A stretch of DNA of 64,000 nucleotides from Atrina japonica (Eukaryota > Mollusca > Bivalvia > Pterioida > Pinnidae), in the NCBI GenBank assembly GCA_030159075.1, contig BROG01000558.1:372001-436000 (forward strand). The letters run 5' to 3'. Made by a program: the position numbers and the translations under genes. Below, one piece after another: positions 12,597-25,100 of this stretch. The notes below the pieces were generated by a model. The model saw only the letters and a program-made list of their open reading frames with translations. It was not told the origin of the DNA and ran no database searches. The stretch's first letter is position 1. Each line of letters begins with the position of its first letter.

Positions 12597-12740
12597 AGAT
12601 GCTACGTTTGACGTCCCACTAAAGAATATTTCAGTCATATAGAGACGTCACCAAAAAATTTGCATATGCTCGGCACTTACGACCATTGAGCAGTAAAGGT
12701 TCTTTAACATGCCGACACCTACTGTGACCGACATGATGGG
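12597..12740 (-). repeat. truncated SINE fragment inside the 8.1-kb element
   Basis: It matches the central part of the SINE: tgacgtcccact, aagaatatttcagtcatat, gagacgtcacc, tatgctcggcacttacg, ccattgagcag, ttctttaacatgccgacac. It stops before the tRNA-like head. Confidence 0.75.
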
Positions 12741-12904
12741 CATTAAGAAAATATATTATCAAATGCATAACATGAAATCTATTTTCTGTCATACAAGATA
12801 TTAAATGCATATATCCTTTTTAATTTTTAGTATTTTTTATGATTACCAAAATGTTTTTTTTCGATATGCCCTCTGATAATGAAGGCATACATGCGTCGAT
12901 GTAA

Positions 12905-13150
12905 GTCCTTATATACACTCACATCATCCGAGTTATCTTTTGACAGTGATTTATGACGCTGTCGATAAGGTTCAAGTTCAAGTAAGGATACCCCGTTCAC
13001 TCAGAATCGATATTTTGTCCCTGTTATGTAATAGCTTTGGTCTGCGGTCTTGATCGAGGAGCCATATTTGTAACTTGGTCAAATAATGTGGATTCTGTTT
13101 AACGATAGTGGATCTTCGGGGGAGTCAGCAATAGAATTTTTTTTTTCAAA
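12905..13150. repeat. internal duplication of the 8.1-kb element, copy 2
   Basis: This is the diverged partner of 11196-11430. Shared blocks include gatttatgac, ttttgtccctgttatgtaat, tctgcggtctt and ttcggggg, with scattered substitutions and small indels, so the duplication is older than the perfect element ends suggest. Confidence 0.7.
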
Positions 13151-13159
13151 AAGAAATAT

Positions 13160-14745
13160 GTAGAGCTTGGATCAGTCGTTCTTTAAGATTTAAATATCAG
13201 AAAAAAATATATTCTTGACTTACTCATGTTTTGGAATCTATATTGAAGTTAAGAATCTTTTTAACAATATTGCCACAGTTTTCAGACTGAGTAGGAAGTA
13301 TAAAATAATTAATTTTTCAAAAACGATTTTTTTTAAATTAACTGTCAGAGATCGTTTTCCTGATTAATATATTGCGAATATGAATCGTCAGAAATACTTT
13401 AAAAGTTATAATTTTATCAAATATAAATCACAGAACTGCCATTTTGTATTTACCTCCTCCCAGTAAAGTAAAATTTTACAACATGACAGAACAATCTCAG
13501 CCGTTTACGGTTTGGATTGTGGGTATAGTTCCAATCCTTTGAATTTTAATACCCGAGATCATTTTTTGTCAATTAATGAACTCGACTCCTTTGGGTGAAT
13601 ATTCTACAGTTTGTTTATCATAGTTTTAGTTTTGTTTACGGTGACATATCTTTATTTTTTACTCCGAGAATTAATCAAGGTCATTTTGGTTTTTATAATT
13701 AGATTACATGGGGATAAAGCAAAATTAATTTTTAAAAACGGAAAATTCCATCAAAGGCAAACAATCTCACTCTCCCCAGAGTAGCGAATATAAAAAACAT
13801 CAATTTGATGAGGTTGGTCTGGAAATATATCATTTAGTTTCAATTGTTTCTCTCTCAACTAACGATATATATATGACCCACAGAGCTTCATGAATTGATA
13901 CGATGATTGACAGACAAACCGCCAAACTAAATTACGTATACAGGTAGGGGCGGGGTAAAGTAATCACCTGAGGGTAATACGTTGACGAAAAGGCGGGACT
14001 TCATGACTTCAGGTAATGAAAGCCATATCAAATATCATGTGTTAGAAGATTATTTTTTATAATCAAAAATAAGAACTTGTCTGCACCAGGGACCAACAGG
14101 TCAAGTATGACAATGACCATCGTATTCCGATATCGGTATTTCTCATTGCTCTATTTTTCTCAGCTTCAGCGATAGTTTAGAAGCGGGTCGATGTTTGTAT
14201 CTGTAAGCGTTTTTTTTTTAAAGAATGAGACTCGCGTCACTTATTTGTGAGATAAAGCATTATTCTCAAACGAACAGTTTATTGATAAATATTTAGAAAA
14301 ACTAGGTTGCGTAACTAAAATAATTCTTTCTGTTGCTAGTTGGCGAACTCCTTGTTTTTAAATCAGGTTGAAACTGGCGAGACTTTTAGTCGCGTAAGAA
14401 AAAAGTCACATTATGATGAATATGCTAATGATTCGAGATACAGTGCTTCAGCATTGTAGTCAAACTTATGGTAGGTTACAGAAAATAAACGTACTTTTGC
14501 TCCGTGATAACACGTTCACATTGATTATGAGTTGGCAGTGTCAGCGGAATAAATTGTTTTTAAGTCCAGTATAAAACACATTTGATGTTTACTATCCACA
14601 TTTATACTAATTCAGAATGTTAACTTATGCTGACAAAACATCGATAATACTTTAGCAGACCACGCTGAACTGGAATTTTCCAAGTAATGTTAACAAATGT
14701 AAAAGTAATGATAACCTAATTAATCATCGATATAATTTAAGTTGT
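13160..14745. other. interior of 8.1-kb element, no gene seen
   Basis: AT-rich sequence with no long frame and no repeat I recognise. Confidence 0.45.
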
Positions 14746-14749
14746 TCAC

Positions 14750-14891
14750 AGCCGCGAACTGCGGCGATAAATTTTTACATCGCAAACTGCCGCGATGATT
14801 TTTTCCATCGCAAACTGCGGCGACCCGCGTTGAGCTCAATAGCCTGATCGCGTATTCGCGGCGAATTTATTGAGCAAGATTTATATGACCA
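14750..14891. repeat. CpG-rich right subterminal repeats of the 8.1-kb element
   Basis: This mirrors the left subterminal zone. catcgcaaactg occurs at about 14779 and 14808, alongside cgcgaactgcggcgat and related motifs, mostly in inverted orientation relative to the left set. Beyond the 43-bp perfect ends the two sides are not alignable base for base, but they share the gcgatg/cgcggc words. Confidence 0.7.
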
Positions 14892-14934
14892 CCGCGATGA
14901 CGTGACTTTTGCGGAATCCGCGTGGCCCGTACTG

Positions 14935-15478
14935 TATGTACATGTAAGCTGATCTGGCCAAGAAATATAAATATTGCTGTTTTAAAAATTCATCAAAAAT
15001 TTTAAAAATCAAATTTTGGCAAAATTCTTGCACTAAAACATTTCTTCAACTATATACTAGTTAAAAACTTTGGTGCCTCATTGTGAATGCAAGGGGAGTT
15101 AATTGAGGAAATCATGCAAAAATTAATGAAAATGACAAGGTCTGAAAATACCTAAAAATTGCATCAAAATTTAATATTCCGATTTTTATGAAAAATACAA
15201 ACTTGAATCATATGCATGTAGATCACTCAGAAACAATCCGCTTTTCAATTCATACAGTGGTTCTGGACAGGAAGATTTTTTAAAGAGGGGTACCTTTTGG
15301 GACTGATTCTGCCCATCCCGGATCTACCCCTGGGCCAATCTGGCTGAAAACTAAACACTTGGTAAAGGATCTTGAGAACTTGCTTTCTGTCAAGTTTGGT
15401 CAAAATCCCTTCATTGGTTTCAGAGAAGAAGTCGAAAATTATGAAAAGTATACAGATGGACACTGGACAGGAGTGATC
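14935..15478 (+). repeat. interspersed repeat family A, right half
   Basis: It begins tatgtacatgtaagctgatc and follows 33580-34110 almost block by block: aaatattgctgttttaa, tgcaaggggag, tgaaaatgacaa, ttaaagaggggtacc, ggccaatctggctg, gagaagaagtc. Together with 6760-6824 it rebuilds a full copy. Confidence 0.85.
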
Positions 15479-15769
15479 ACGAAAAAAGGGAAATAACTAA
15501 CATAAGGGTCGACCTGACAATTTCCACCAAAATTAAATATTTGTTGCTTTTTGCAAGCCACTCATTTTCAGGTAAAGTTTTTTTTTCTCTAGTTTTAATA
15601 ATTTTGGAGATACATGTATTAAATGCTGACTCATTTATTTTATATTTAGCCATGGCATCCATGTTTGGTCCTAGCCCACAAACTTTATGCTGCTTTACAT
15701 GGATATACTTCCTGTCAAGTTTGGTTCAAATTGGTGTAATGGTTCTGGAGAAGTAGTAAAAAAATGTTG

Positions 15770-16665
15770 AAAGTTACAAAAAAAAACCCAAAAAACAAAC
15801 AAATAAAAACCTTATATTTTCCATTTACTTAGGTGCATGTGACCTTCACCTCTGACCCCATGACCTTAAATTTTGTCAAAAATGATCCTCAGATAATTCC
15901 TAACAACTTTCTCATATATAAAAGTATACAAAAATTTGATCAGTTTTAAGTTACTAAACAATTTGTAATACAAATATACCCTGTGTTACTAAAGCACCCC
16001 TAGTGGCTTGTTTATGGACAGATTTCATTTTCATAATCAAACTTTGTAGATATTGACTTTACAATCATGCGTACAAAATTTCAAACTCATATGAACTTTG
16101 ATTCATGAGAAAAAGATTTTAAAAGTTGTACCAAATTTTGGTCCTTTTTGGGCCCCTATTGGTCCTATCCCTTTTTCATTCACATATGTGATATGGCTTC
16201 ACATGGGGATGCTATATGCCAAGTTTGATTAAAATAGGCCCACTAGTTCTTGAGAAGATGTTTAATTGCAAAAGTTAACAGACAGACGATGCCAGATGCC
16301 AAACATTTGGCTATAGCAATAGCTCACTTGGCCCTTTGGGCTGGGTGAACTAACAAAGGATTCTGACTTAACGATCATGCATATAGGATTTGAAAGGCAG
16401 CTGATCATCAGTTCATGAAAAGTATATATTTTAAAGATGTACCATGTTTTGGTTCTTGTTGGACCCCTATCAAATCTAGCCCTTTTCATTCACAACTTTA
16501 TGCAGCTTCACATGGGGATACTATCCTCCAAGTTTGGTTAAAACTGGCCCATTGTTTCTTGAGAAGAAGTCAAAACTGTGTAAAAGTTAACAACAGTCCA
16601 CACACTACTAAAGACAAAAGACAATCACAATAGGTCACCTTGAACCTTTGGTTTAGGTGGCCTAA
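15770..16665 (+). repeat. interspersed repeat family D, one and a half copies
   Basis: It contains gtgaccttcacctctgaccc, atgaccttaaattttgtcaa and aattcctaacaactttctc, then a second partial run from about 16360 (cacatggggatactatc, gagaagaagtcaaaac). Each run ends in a 'ctcacttgg'- or 'ggtcacctt'-type word. This accuracy-poor, non-coding repeat is common in molluscs. Other copies lie at 23732-23956 plus 25122-25320 and at 31800-31935. Confidence 0.7.
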
Positions 16666-16787
16666 AAACTTAAATTTTCCATTAACTTAGGTATATGTGA
16701 CCTTGACCAGCATTATACCATCTTTCTAAAGTTAACTGTTTACTCATGTTCAAATGGCAATTTTATACATTTAAAAGAGAAACTTAC

Positions 16788-16840
16788 AACACTTGATTGC
16801 GTCTCCCGGTTTCTTCTTCGCCACTGTCGGTAAAACCAGT
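16788..16840 (-). CDS. OTUD4: exon 6 of the OTUD4-like gene (after Tudor)
   Basis: This 53-bp exon has acceptor tgttttacattttcag and donor GTT|gtaagt. In the phase set by exon 5 it reads DWFYRQWRRRNRETQSSV, a basic stretch. It ends in phase 0, so at least one more coding exon must follow at lower coordinates; none was recognised. The other two frames are also open over this short length, so the reading relies on phase and splice signals. Confidence 0.62.
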
Positions 16841-19800
16841 CTGAAAATGTAAAACAAAATACATCAGATTAACAAACACTGCATTTTAAGAGACTTAGAT
16901 ACCCCTTAGAGCCTGTAACTCATGTTTGGCTGTTCTTTGTCTGTGATGCTAACTAGTTTTTAAAGGTACCACTTAGCAACCATTTTAAATCAGTTTCAAT
17001 TTCACCACCATCAATTCTTTAAAAGAAAATGGTTCCCACCAAATAGGTAACCAAAAAAAAAAAAAAATCCCCAGCTTTTCACTGAAAAAAATTCTGATTT
17101 TCACTGACAAATATCAGCTAATTTCATTGTTTCCTAATTTTCCACAGCTGTTCAATCCATCCATTTAATTCTATAAGCCATTTCCCGATCATCGTCTCCA
17201 AGAACTCAATGTCTCTACTATAAGCCATTTCCCAATCATCGTCTCTAAGAACTCAATGCCTCTACTATAAGCCATTTCCCAATCATCATCTCTAAGAACT
17301 CAATGCGTCTACTATAAGCCATTTCCAAATCGTCATCTCTAAGAACTCAATGCCTCTTCTATAAGCCATTTCCCAATCATCGTCTCCAAGAACTCAATGT
17401 CTCTACTATAAGCCATTTCCCAATCATCGTCTCCAAGAACTCAATGTCTCTACTATAAGCCATTTCCCAATCATCGTCTCTAAGAACTCAATGCGTCTAC
17501 TATAAGCCATTTCCAAATCGTCATCTCTAAGAACTCAATGCCTCTTCTATAAGCCATTTCCAAATCGTCATCTCTAAGAACTCAATGCCTCTTCTATAAG
17601 CCATTTCCCAATCATCGTCTCCAAGAACTCAATGCCTCTTCTATAAGCCATTTCCCAATCATCGTCTCCAAGAACTCAATGTCTCTACTATAAGCCATTT
17701 CCCAATCATTGTCTCTAAGAACTCAATGCGTCTACTATAAACCATCTCTAAGAACTCAATGCCTCTTCTATAAGCCATTTCCCAATCATCGTCTCTAAGA
17801 ACTCAATGCCTCTTCTATAAGCCATTTCCCAATCATCGTCTCTAAGAACTCAATGCCTCTTCTATAAGCCATTTCCCAATCATCGTCTCTAAGAACTCAA
17901 TGTCTCTACTATAAGCCATTTCCCAATCATCGTCTCTAAGAACTCAATGCCTCTACTATAAGCCATTTCCCAATCATCGTCTCTAAGAACTCAATGCCTC
18001 TTCTATAAGCCATTTCCCAATCATCGTCTCTAAGAACTCAATGCCTCTTCTATAAGCCATTTCCCAATCATCGTCTCCAAGAACTCAATGTCTCTACTAT
18101 AAGCCATTTCCCAATCGTCGTCACTAAGAACTCAATACCTCTACTATTAGCCATTTTCCAATCATGGTCTCCAAGAACTCAATGCGTCTACTATAAGCCA
18201 TTTCCCAATCGTCGTCTCTAAGAACTCAATGCCTCTACTACAAGCCATTTCCCAATCATTATCTCTAAAGCCTCAATACTTCTACTGTAATCCTTTTCCC
18301 AATCATCGTCTCAATACCTCTACTATTAGCCATTTTCCAATCATCATCTCTAAGAACTCAATGCCTCTACTATAAGCCATTTTCCAATCATCGTCTCTAA
18401 GAACTCAATACCTCTACTATTAGCCATTTCCCAATCATCGTCTCTAAGAACTCTATGCCTCTACTATAAGCCATTTTCCAATCATCGTCTCTAAGAACTC
18501 AATACCTCTACTAATAACCATTTCACAATCATCATCTCTAAGAACTCAATGCCTCTACTATAAGCCCTTTCCCAATCATTATCTCTAAGAACTCAATGCC
18601 TCTACTATAATCCATTTCCCAATCATCATTTCTGAGGACTCAATGCCTCTGCAACAAACAATTTCCCAATTATTGTCTCTAAAAACTCAATGCATCAACT
18701 ATAAGCCATTTTACCAATCATCATCTCTAAGACCTCACTGAATACCTCTCCTATAAGCCATTTCCCAATTTTCATGAATTAGGACTCAATGCCTCTACTA
18801 TTAGCTATTTCCCAATCATCATTTCTAAGGACTTAATGCCTCTAAAAGTTCAGATATTTAAAAAATTCTAAATCAAAATTCTTTTTCAGCACAAAGTCTA
18901 GACACTAATCAAATGCTACAAGGTTTTAGTGGATTTAGGGACAATGTTACTAATTATAGAAATTTATCAAACGCTGTGTTTACTTTCACAAGATTAAGGG
19001 GCAATATTACTAATTATAGACATTTATCAATCTCTCCAATTACCAAATACAGGGGAAACAGGTACTTTTTGAAACATATCTAAGGCCAAGCCAAATTAAT
19101 TATTTGTTTTCAGGTTTAATACAGGAAAATTTAGCAATTTAATTACTTGCATTTATTTTTTTAAAAACGTTTTTTTTCTGAGACAAGTGAACAATTTTTT
19201 TTACATGTATAGTTACTTGCATTTATTTTTTTAAAAACGTTTTTTTTTTTCTGACCAACAAGTGAACAATTTTTTTTACGTGTATAGTTCTTTAATCAAT
19301 GTTTTATCGAGTCCATCCAGCAACCAACATTTCTTGACATCAACTTTCATAAATTAAACCTTTCATATAATTAAAGTTTGTATTGTACGGGATTATATAA
19401 TCCTTGCATACTTTATGTCGGAGTTATTTCCCATGTGCATAATTGATCATTTCTGGATGCGACGAAGGCAGCATATATTCTGCATTTTCACAGCCATGCA
19501 TTAGGTGTGGGAGATTACAATAAGAGACATTTCAAAATTGCTATTACTACAAATTCAATAAAAAAAAGTACATACACAAGCCAACTGTGAAATTTACCTT
19601 ACCTGATTTTAACGATGATTTGGCAGGTCGAAGAGTATCTCTTGTAACTTCACACCTGAAATCACATCATTATAATTGTCATGCCTAGTTAGATACTGAT
19701 AATATCTAATATTAAACATACACACAGCATATATCAGAACAGGAGATGCTAAGTTTCATATATGTATCATATTTCTACTTTAACAACGTAAGATTGAAAT

Positions 19801-22069
19801 TCTGACAAAAATATGAATCTTAAAAATTTCAAATGTGGAATTCCGACATGAAGACCTTGAATCATAAACTATTAATTATTTACACCTAAAAATACAAAAA
19901 CCTTGTGATAATTCTGCGATACATTTAATTTACTATAGTAATTATGATATATTTAGTGCTAATTTGAAGCATTTTCTTCTCTTGTCAATTGAAAAAAATT
20001 GAAAATTCAATAAAAATTTAAAGATAATTCAGCAGGGTTATAAAAAAAAACAACTGAAATTAAAAAAAAAAACCAAACAAACAAACAAACAAAAACAGAA
20101 CACATAAACTTCCAGTCTAACCTCCAATTTACTTTACATTTATAAAAACCTCCAATTTACTTTACATTTATAAAAACCTCCAATTTACTTTACATTTATA
20201 AAAACCTCCAATTTACTTTACATTTATAAAAACCTCCAATTTACTTTACATTTATAAATTTCATAATTGCTTTACACTAGACATACTATATACAATGGAT
20301 TACCTGTTTTGAGAGACCACCCAATCTTCTACTGTAATGTGGTCTTACAAGACATATGGTCTCTTAAGAGGTTTTATCTACAGGATTATTTGATTATTTT
20401 AAAAAATTTGGTCTCAGAAGATAGGTGCATGGTCTTTTGAAAGAGTGGTCTATTCTTATAGATCTCTCTCTCTCTCTCTCTCTGAATAAGTACTGAAAAT
20501 GGATATATGACTATATCAGTGAAATACATATATTTTTTTATCTTATTACGTCTCTCAAAAGAAAATTTTTGTGGGTAAAATACAGTGTGGTTTTTACACA
20601 ATCATCATTTTTGAACATTTTTCAATTCATGTTGAATATTAATCCCAACTTCTCAAATCTTTAGTGTCCAAAAATTATAAAATACTATATATCAATATAA
20701 TTATAGCTGTTTCTGTTTGATATTTATAGTAGAGCCATACATGAATGGCATAAAGTTCAGAGTCTGTCACGGAAGTTATATGGCCTTTCCTTGCTACAAG
20801 CGCATATCTGGCAGTTTTTTGGTGTTTCATGGTCCATTTACATGTTTTTCGTTAATTTGTATGACCTTATAAGCTTGACAGTACAGAGATAACACAAATA
20901 AAGTGCATTTAAGATCAAGACTAAGGATTGAACCACATCAAAATTTTAACAGGATTAACAAGAGATCCCAGAGGGATTGTGGTGCCCACCATTGAATGGT
21001 CTTCATTTGATCTATGTCAGACTGTTCTTTTCTCTTCTTTCTCAACAATCAATTTGAACTAAAATCTAAATATCTGTCAAGTGCATTCTCACAAGATTAT
21101 AACAATACCAAACATAAACGGCTATAATCCAATGTAGCTTAACCATACTTGTCAACCTCTAAATGTGAAAATGCTGGCCATGACCTGCATTGAGTATAAC
21201 AAGAATTACATGTAATTATATGTCTACAGGGGATGGGGCAAGACCTACATATGCACCACTAAATGTGTCTCCCCAAAACAGTCCAACATATATATGGTTT
21301 AAGGATGGGGCTCTGAACAGTTTTTCAGTTTTAAGTATAAATAATTATTTCAGAGGGTGGGGCAAGACTCCAAGGACCCCATACACCACTGAATGTGTTT
21401 CACAATAATGATCAATAATATGAAAGTTATAAGTAAAAATATAAATTTCAGGGGGTGGGGTGAGACCCCCAAGTGAATGTGTCTTCCCATAACAAACAAG
21501 AATATATTGGCTATGGGGAAGACATGTGAATGGTTTCCAAGAAATACATAACAAACTTTAATTGTCAAAATCTACGATAGCCACCTGGCAGCCTTTTTGT
21601 GACCCTGCTGAAAATGTACACTGCACAACTAAAACCTCAAGGAAAACCTATATGTCAAATTTCATAAAGATCCCTTCAGTACTTTCTGAGAAACAGATAA
21701 CAAATTACATCTGCCAAAATCCAAGATGATCACCTGGCAGCCATTTTGTGATCTGACCCTTTTTTAAAAAAATGTACATTTTAACATAACGAGACCTCAA
21801 GAACATACCGGTATATGTCAAATTTCATAAAGATCCCTTCAGTACTTTCTGATAAATGGTGATCGATGACAAACTTTAATTGTCAAAATCCAAGATGGCC
21901 ACCCGGCAGCCATTTTGTGATTTGATCTGCCCAAAATGTACACTGCACAACTACACAAACATAAACAATGGACAAAATATCCAAATTTATGATAGTGATT
22001 CAGGAAAACAAAAGGTGGCTGTATATCAGGGGTGAACTCTGTGTGTGTGTGTGTGTGTATAAACACGCA

Positions 22070-22119
<50 letters not shown>

Positions 22120-25100
22120 TGTTTGTTTGTTTGTTATGTTTATTGTTGTTTAACGTCTCACTCATATGGAGACGTCACCAAATGCCGGTGAATTGCTTCA
22201 AATTTTGGCCTATGCTCGGCACTTACGGCCATTGAGCAGTGAGCGTTCTTTAACATGCCAACACCTACTGTGACATGGGACCTCGGTTTTTACTGTCTCA
22301 ATTGAAGGACAGGAAACCAACCTGCTGCCAGCTGGACTCAAACTCGCAACCTCACGATCAAGAGTCAAGCGCGCCAGGCCAGCTCATATATAATTTGAAC
22401 AAATCTGGCAAAGCAGCAAGTTATAAGAGGTAAGGCATATTTAAAACTCATTTGACCCCAAAATCTTCCATTAACTTTGATGATTATATACCAATTACAT
22501 CCTTGAGGTTAGACATATTTGTCTATACTTAAAATAATGACTGAGTTTTACAATATAAAAATCAGACGATAAAATATAATAAGACCATAACATACAAAGT
22601 TATAACTATAAACAACCATCACTAATGATTTCTCTCTTTGATATAGAGCAAGAGAAAATAATTATAGATAATTACAAAGTTAGCATATCCAGTGTGACAT
22701 TAATCGTTGGTATATATTATGTCATACACTATAAAGAATTTGAATGTGAACTGTGTAAAATTTTAAATCTGCAAATTAACACCCAACTATGAAATTTGTT
22801 TACCTATACACATATCCTTCTGCACTAAAATATATCTATACACATATATCAAATGACAATTTAACATCTGATAAACAAGAAATGTTAAAGTGTTATGGTG
22901 TATTGTTCTGTCTCAGGATTTTGGTGGGTTTTTTTTAGTCTCACTCAACAGATTCTCAGTTAAATGTTAACCATATATTTTGGGGTCAACTTGACCATTG
23001 ACCAGGCAAGCTGAAAGTATTTTCAAATTGCCCAAAACAAATACTTGTGACTAAATTTATGGCGAAGTCAAAATATTTATATCTGACAATGAATATTTAC
23101 AGATGACTTACAGAAAATTAAGGTGGTGAAAAAAAATACTTTCAGCATATATTCAACAATCTTATATTTTGATTTGATTTGATTTTTTGTTTTACGCCAT
23201 ACTCAACAATCTTTCAGTCATATGACGGTGTCCAGTTTTTATTGGTGGAGAAGAAACCCCGGTTACCTGGGTAAAAACCACCGACCATCCACAAGAAAAC
23301 TGACAACAATCTTATACATTGATATACAGCTTATTATAATTTATACAGACTCACTAGGAATTATACCAATTATTTCTTTTTTAGCACCAGTCCCTTTAAA
23401 TACTATAGGATTAATAAGAAGTGAGTTGTTTTTGTAACTCATTTGTATTGCATACACTCTCCTGTTGCTATAATGTCTTTCACCTCTGCTTAGCACAGGT
23501 TCGAGCTTTTTATATTTGTGAGAAAAATTACTGATGATTGTAACCATCATAATCATTGTAACCAAGGTCTCTCTTTCACCATTAAAAACTGGCTGCCAAC
23601 ATATAACTAAACTGAGCTGTTTGTAAAACAGTTATGTCCCCCTCCCCACAAACGGTAACTGTGACTTTTTGGAAATTTTCAAAGTTCAAGGGGCATAACT
23701 CTGTCAAAAATTGTTTGATAGTAACCAAAGAAGAGGCCCAATGGGCCATGACAGTCACCTGAGAAACATTTCCTCACAAGTTTGATTAAAATTTGTTCGC
23801 TGGTTCTTGAGAAAAGGATGAAAATGTTTCAAATTTGACAAAAAACTTATGTTTTCTGTTTACTTAGGTGCCTGTGACTTGAACCCAAGACCTCAATTTT
23901 GTCAAAATGATCATTACATAATTTTTGACAACTTTCTCACACGTCTTTAAATACAACAAGATACCCATGGCCCTTGGCGCTCACATGATTTACAGGAGGT
24001 AATGTCTGAGCTTTTCATAGGCTTGAGCAGCATAAGTAGCAGCACATGGTAGGGACATTATGAGGATAATTTGTAGCAAGTTAGAAATCAAATGCACAAG
24101 ATGTCTGGATAAAAAGTTAAGTAATACTGTGCTAAAGAGAATTAAGCAAAGGTGGTAATGTTGGAATGAATATGATCTGTGCAAACAATGACACTTCTTG
24201 TTAATGTTATGCTGATCAGAAGGCTTGGTGTCTGTTGTGGATTTTTAAATTTTCAAGACAATCTGTTGGTGACATAATGGCAAAGGGCCATAACTCTGCA
24301 AACAAGAGATTGCAGACCACAGATTGTTTGCGCATTGCACATTGTAATGTGATCAATACTGAATTACAAAAGTTAAAGATGTTACCCCATAGACAGGCCA
24401 TCAAAAAACTTTAACAAAGGGATATAACTGTGTAAAATAAGGGGTTCTGAAGTTCATCCAGTTCAAAGGATATTCATGTGACTAACATACATTTACAGTA
24501 ATGATGACAGTGTGGACAGTAAACATTTTGGCAAAGAGCAATATGTCTTTAATTAAGGTGTTTTGGTTGAGTTGGTTCAGTGGTTCTTAAGATTTAGTTG
24601 ACAATATCTTGGACAATCAGAAGCCAGGACGGCCATCTTGGTTTTTCAGATCAGCCTGAAAAACAACACTTGTTCAGGAATACAATATGTGTACCAAGTT
24701 TGAAGGCAACTGGTTTTGTGGTTCTTAAGAAAAAGTTGAAAATGTCTCAGCCAATCAGATGCCAGGGCCGCCATCTTGGATTTCGTTTCTGCCCTCTGCC
24801 CTGCCCCCCCCCAAAAAAAAAAACAACACTTGGTCAGGACATCATGATGAATATGTGTCCAAGTTTGAAGTCAGTAGGTTCAGTGGTTCTTAAGAAGAAG
24901 TCAAAAATGTCTTGGCCAATCAGATGCCAGGGCGGCCATCTTGGATTTCAGATCCACCCAAAAAACAATAACACTTAGTCAGGACATCATAAGAAACATA
25001 TGTACAAAGTTTGAAGTCAATTGTTTCAGTGGTTCTGAAGAAGTTTAAAATGTAAATATTTAATGCACAATGGCAGACGAAAAATGACTGCAACAGCTCA

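Larger units (their letters stand above)
6825..14934. mobile_element. 8.1-kb TA-flanked element with 43-bp perfect inverted ends
   Basis: The ends are exact inverted repeats of 43 bp (6825-6867 and 14892-14934), beginning CAGTACGGGCCACGCGGATT. A TA is duplicated at 6823-6824 and 14935-14936. The insertion is proven by the uninterrupted copy of its target at 33570-33590, where gaagaatatgtacatg is continuous. CAGT ends plus a TA duplication are typical of the Tc1/mariner/pogo superfamily, but 8110 bp is far longer than usual. I see no transposase frame. Inside lie CpG-rich subterminal repeats, a tandem-repeat element (9272-10740), two MITEs, two SINE fragments and a diverged internal duplication. 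It is probably non-autonomous; the class is inferred from the ends. Confidence 0.85.

Noticed and set aside
17165..18845. CRISPR-like array
   Set aside because: The 47-bp units abut with no unique spacers, and the genome is animal.
24598..24978. 126-codon plus-strand frame with GHLGF repeats
   Set aside because: Translation of the roughly 140-bp tandem core of element E; 'ccatcttgg' units are typical mollusc repeat words.
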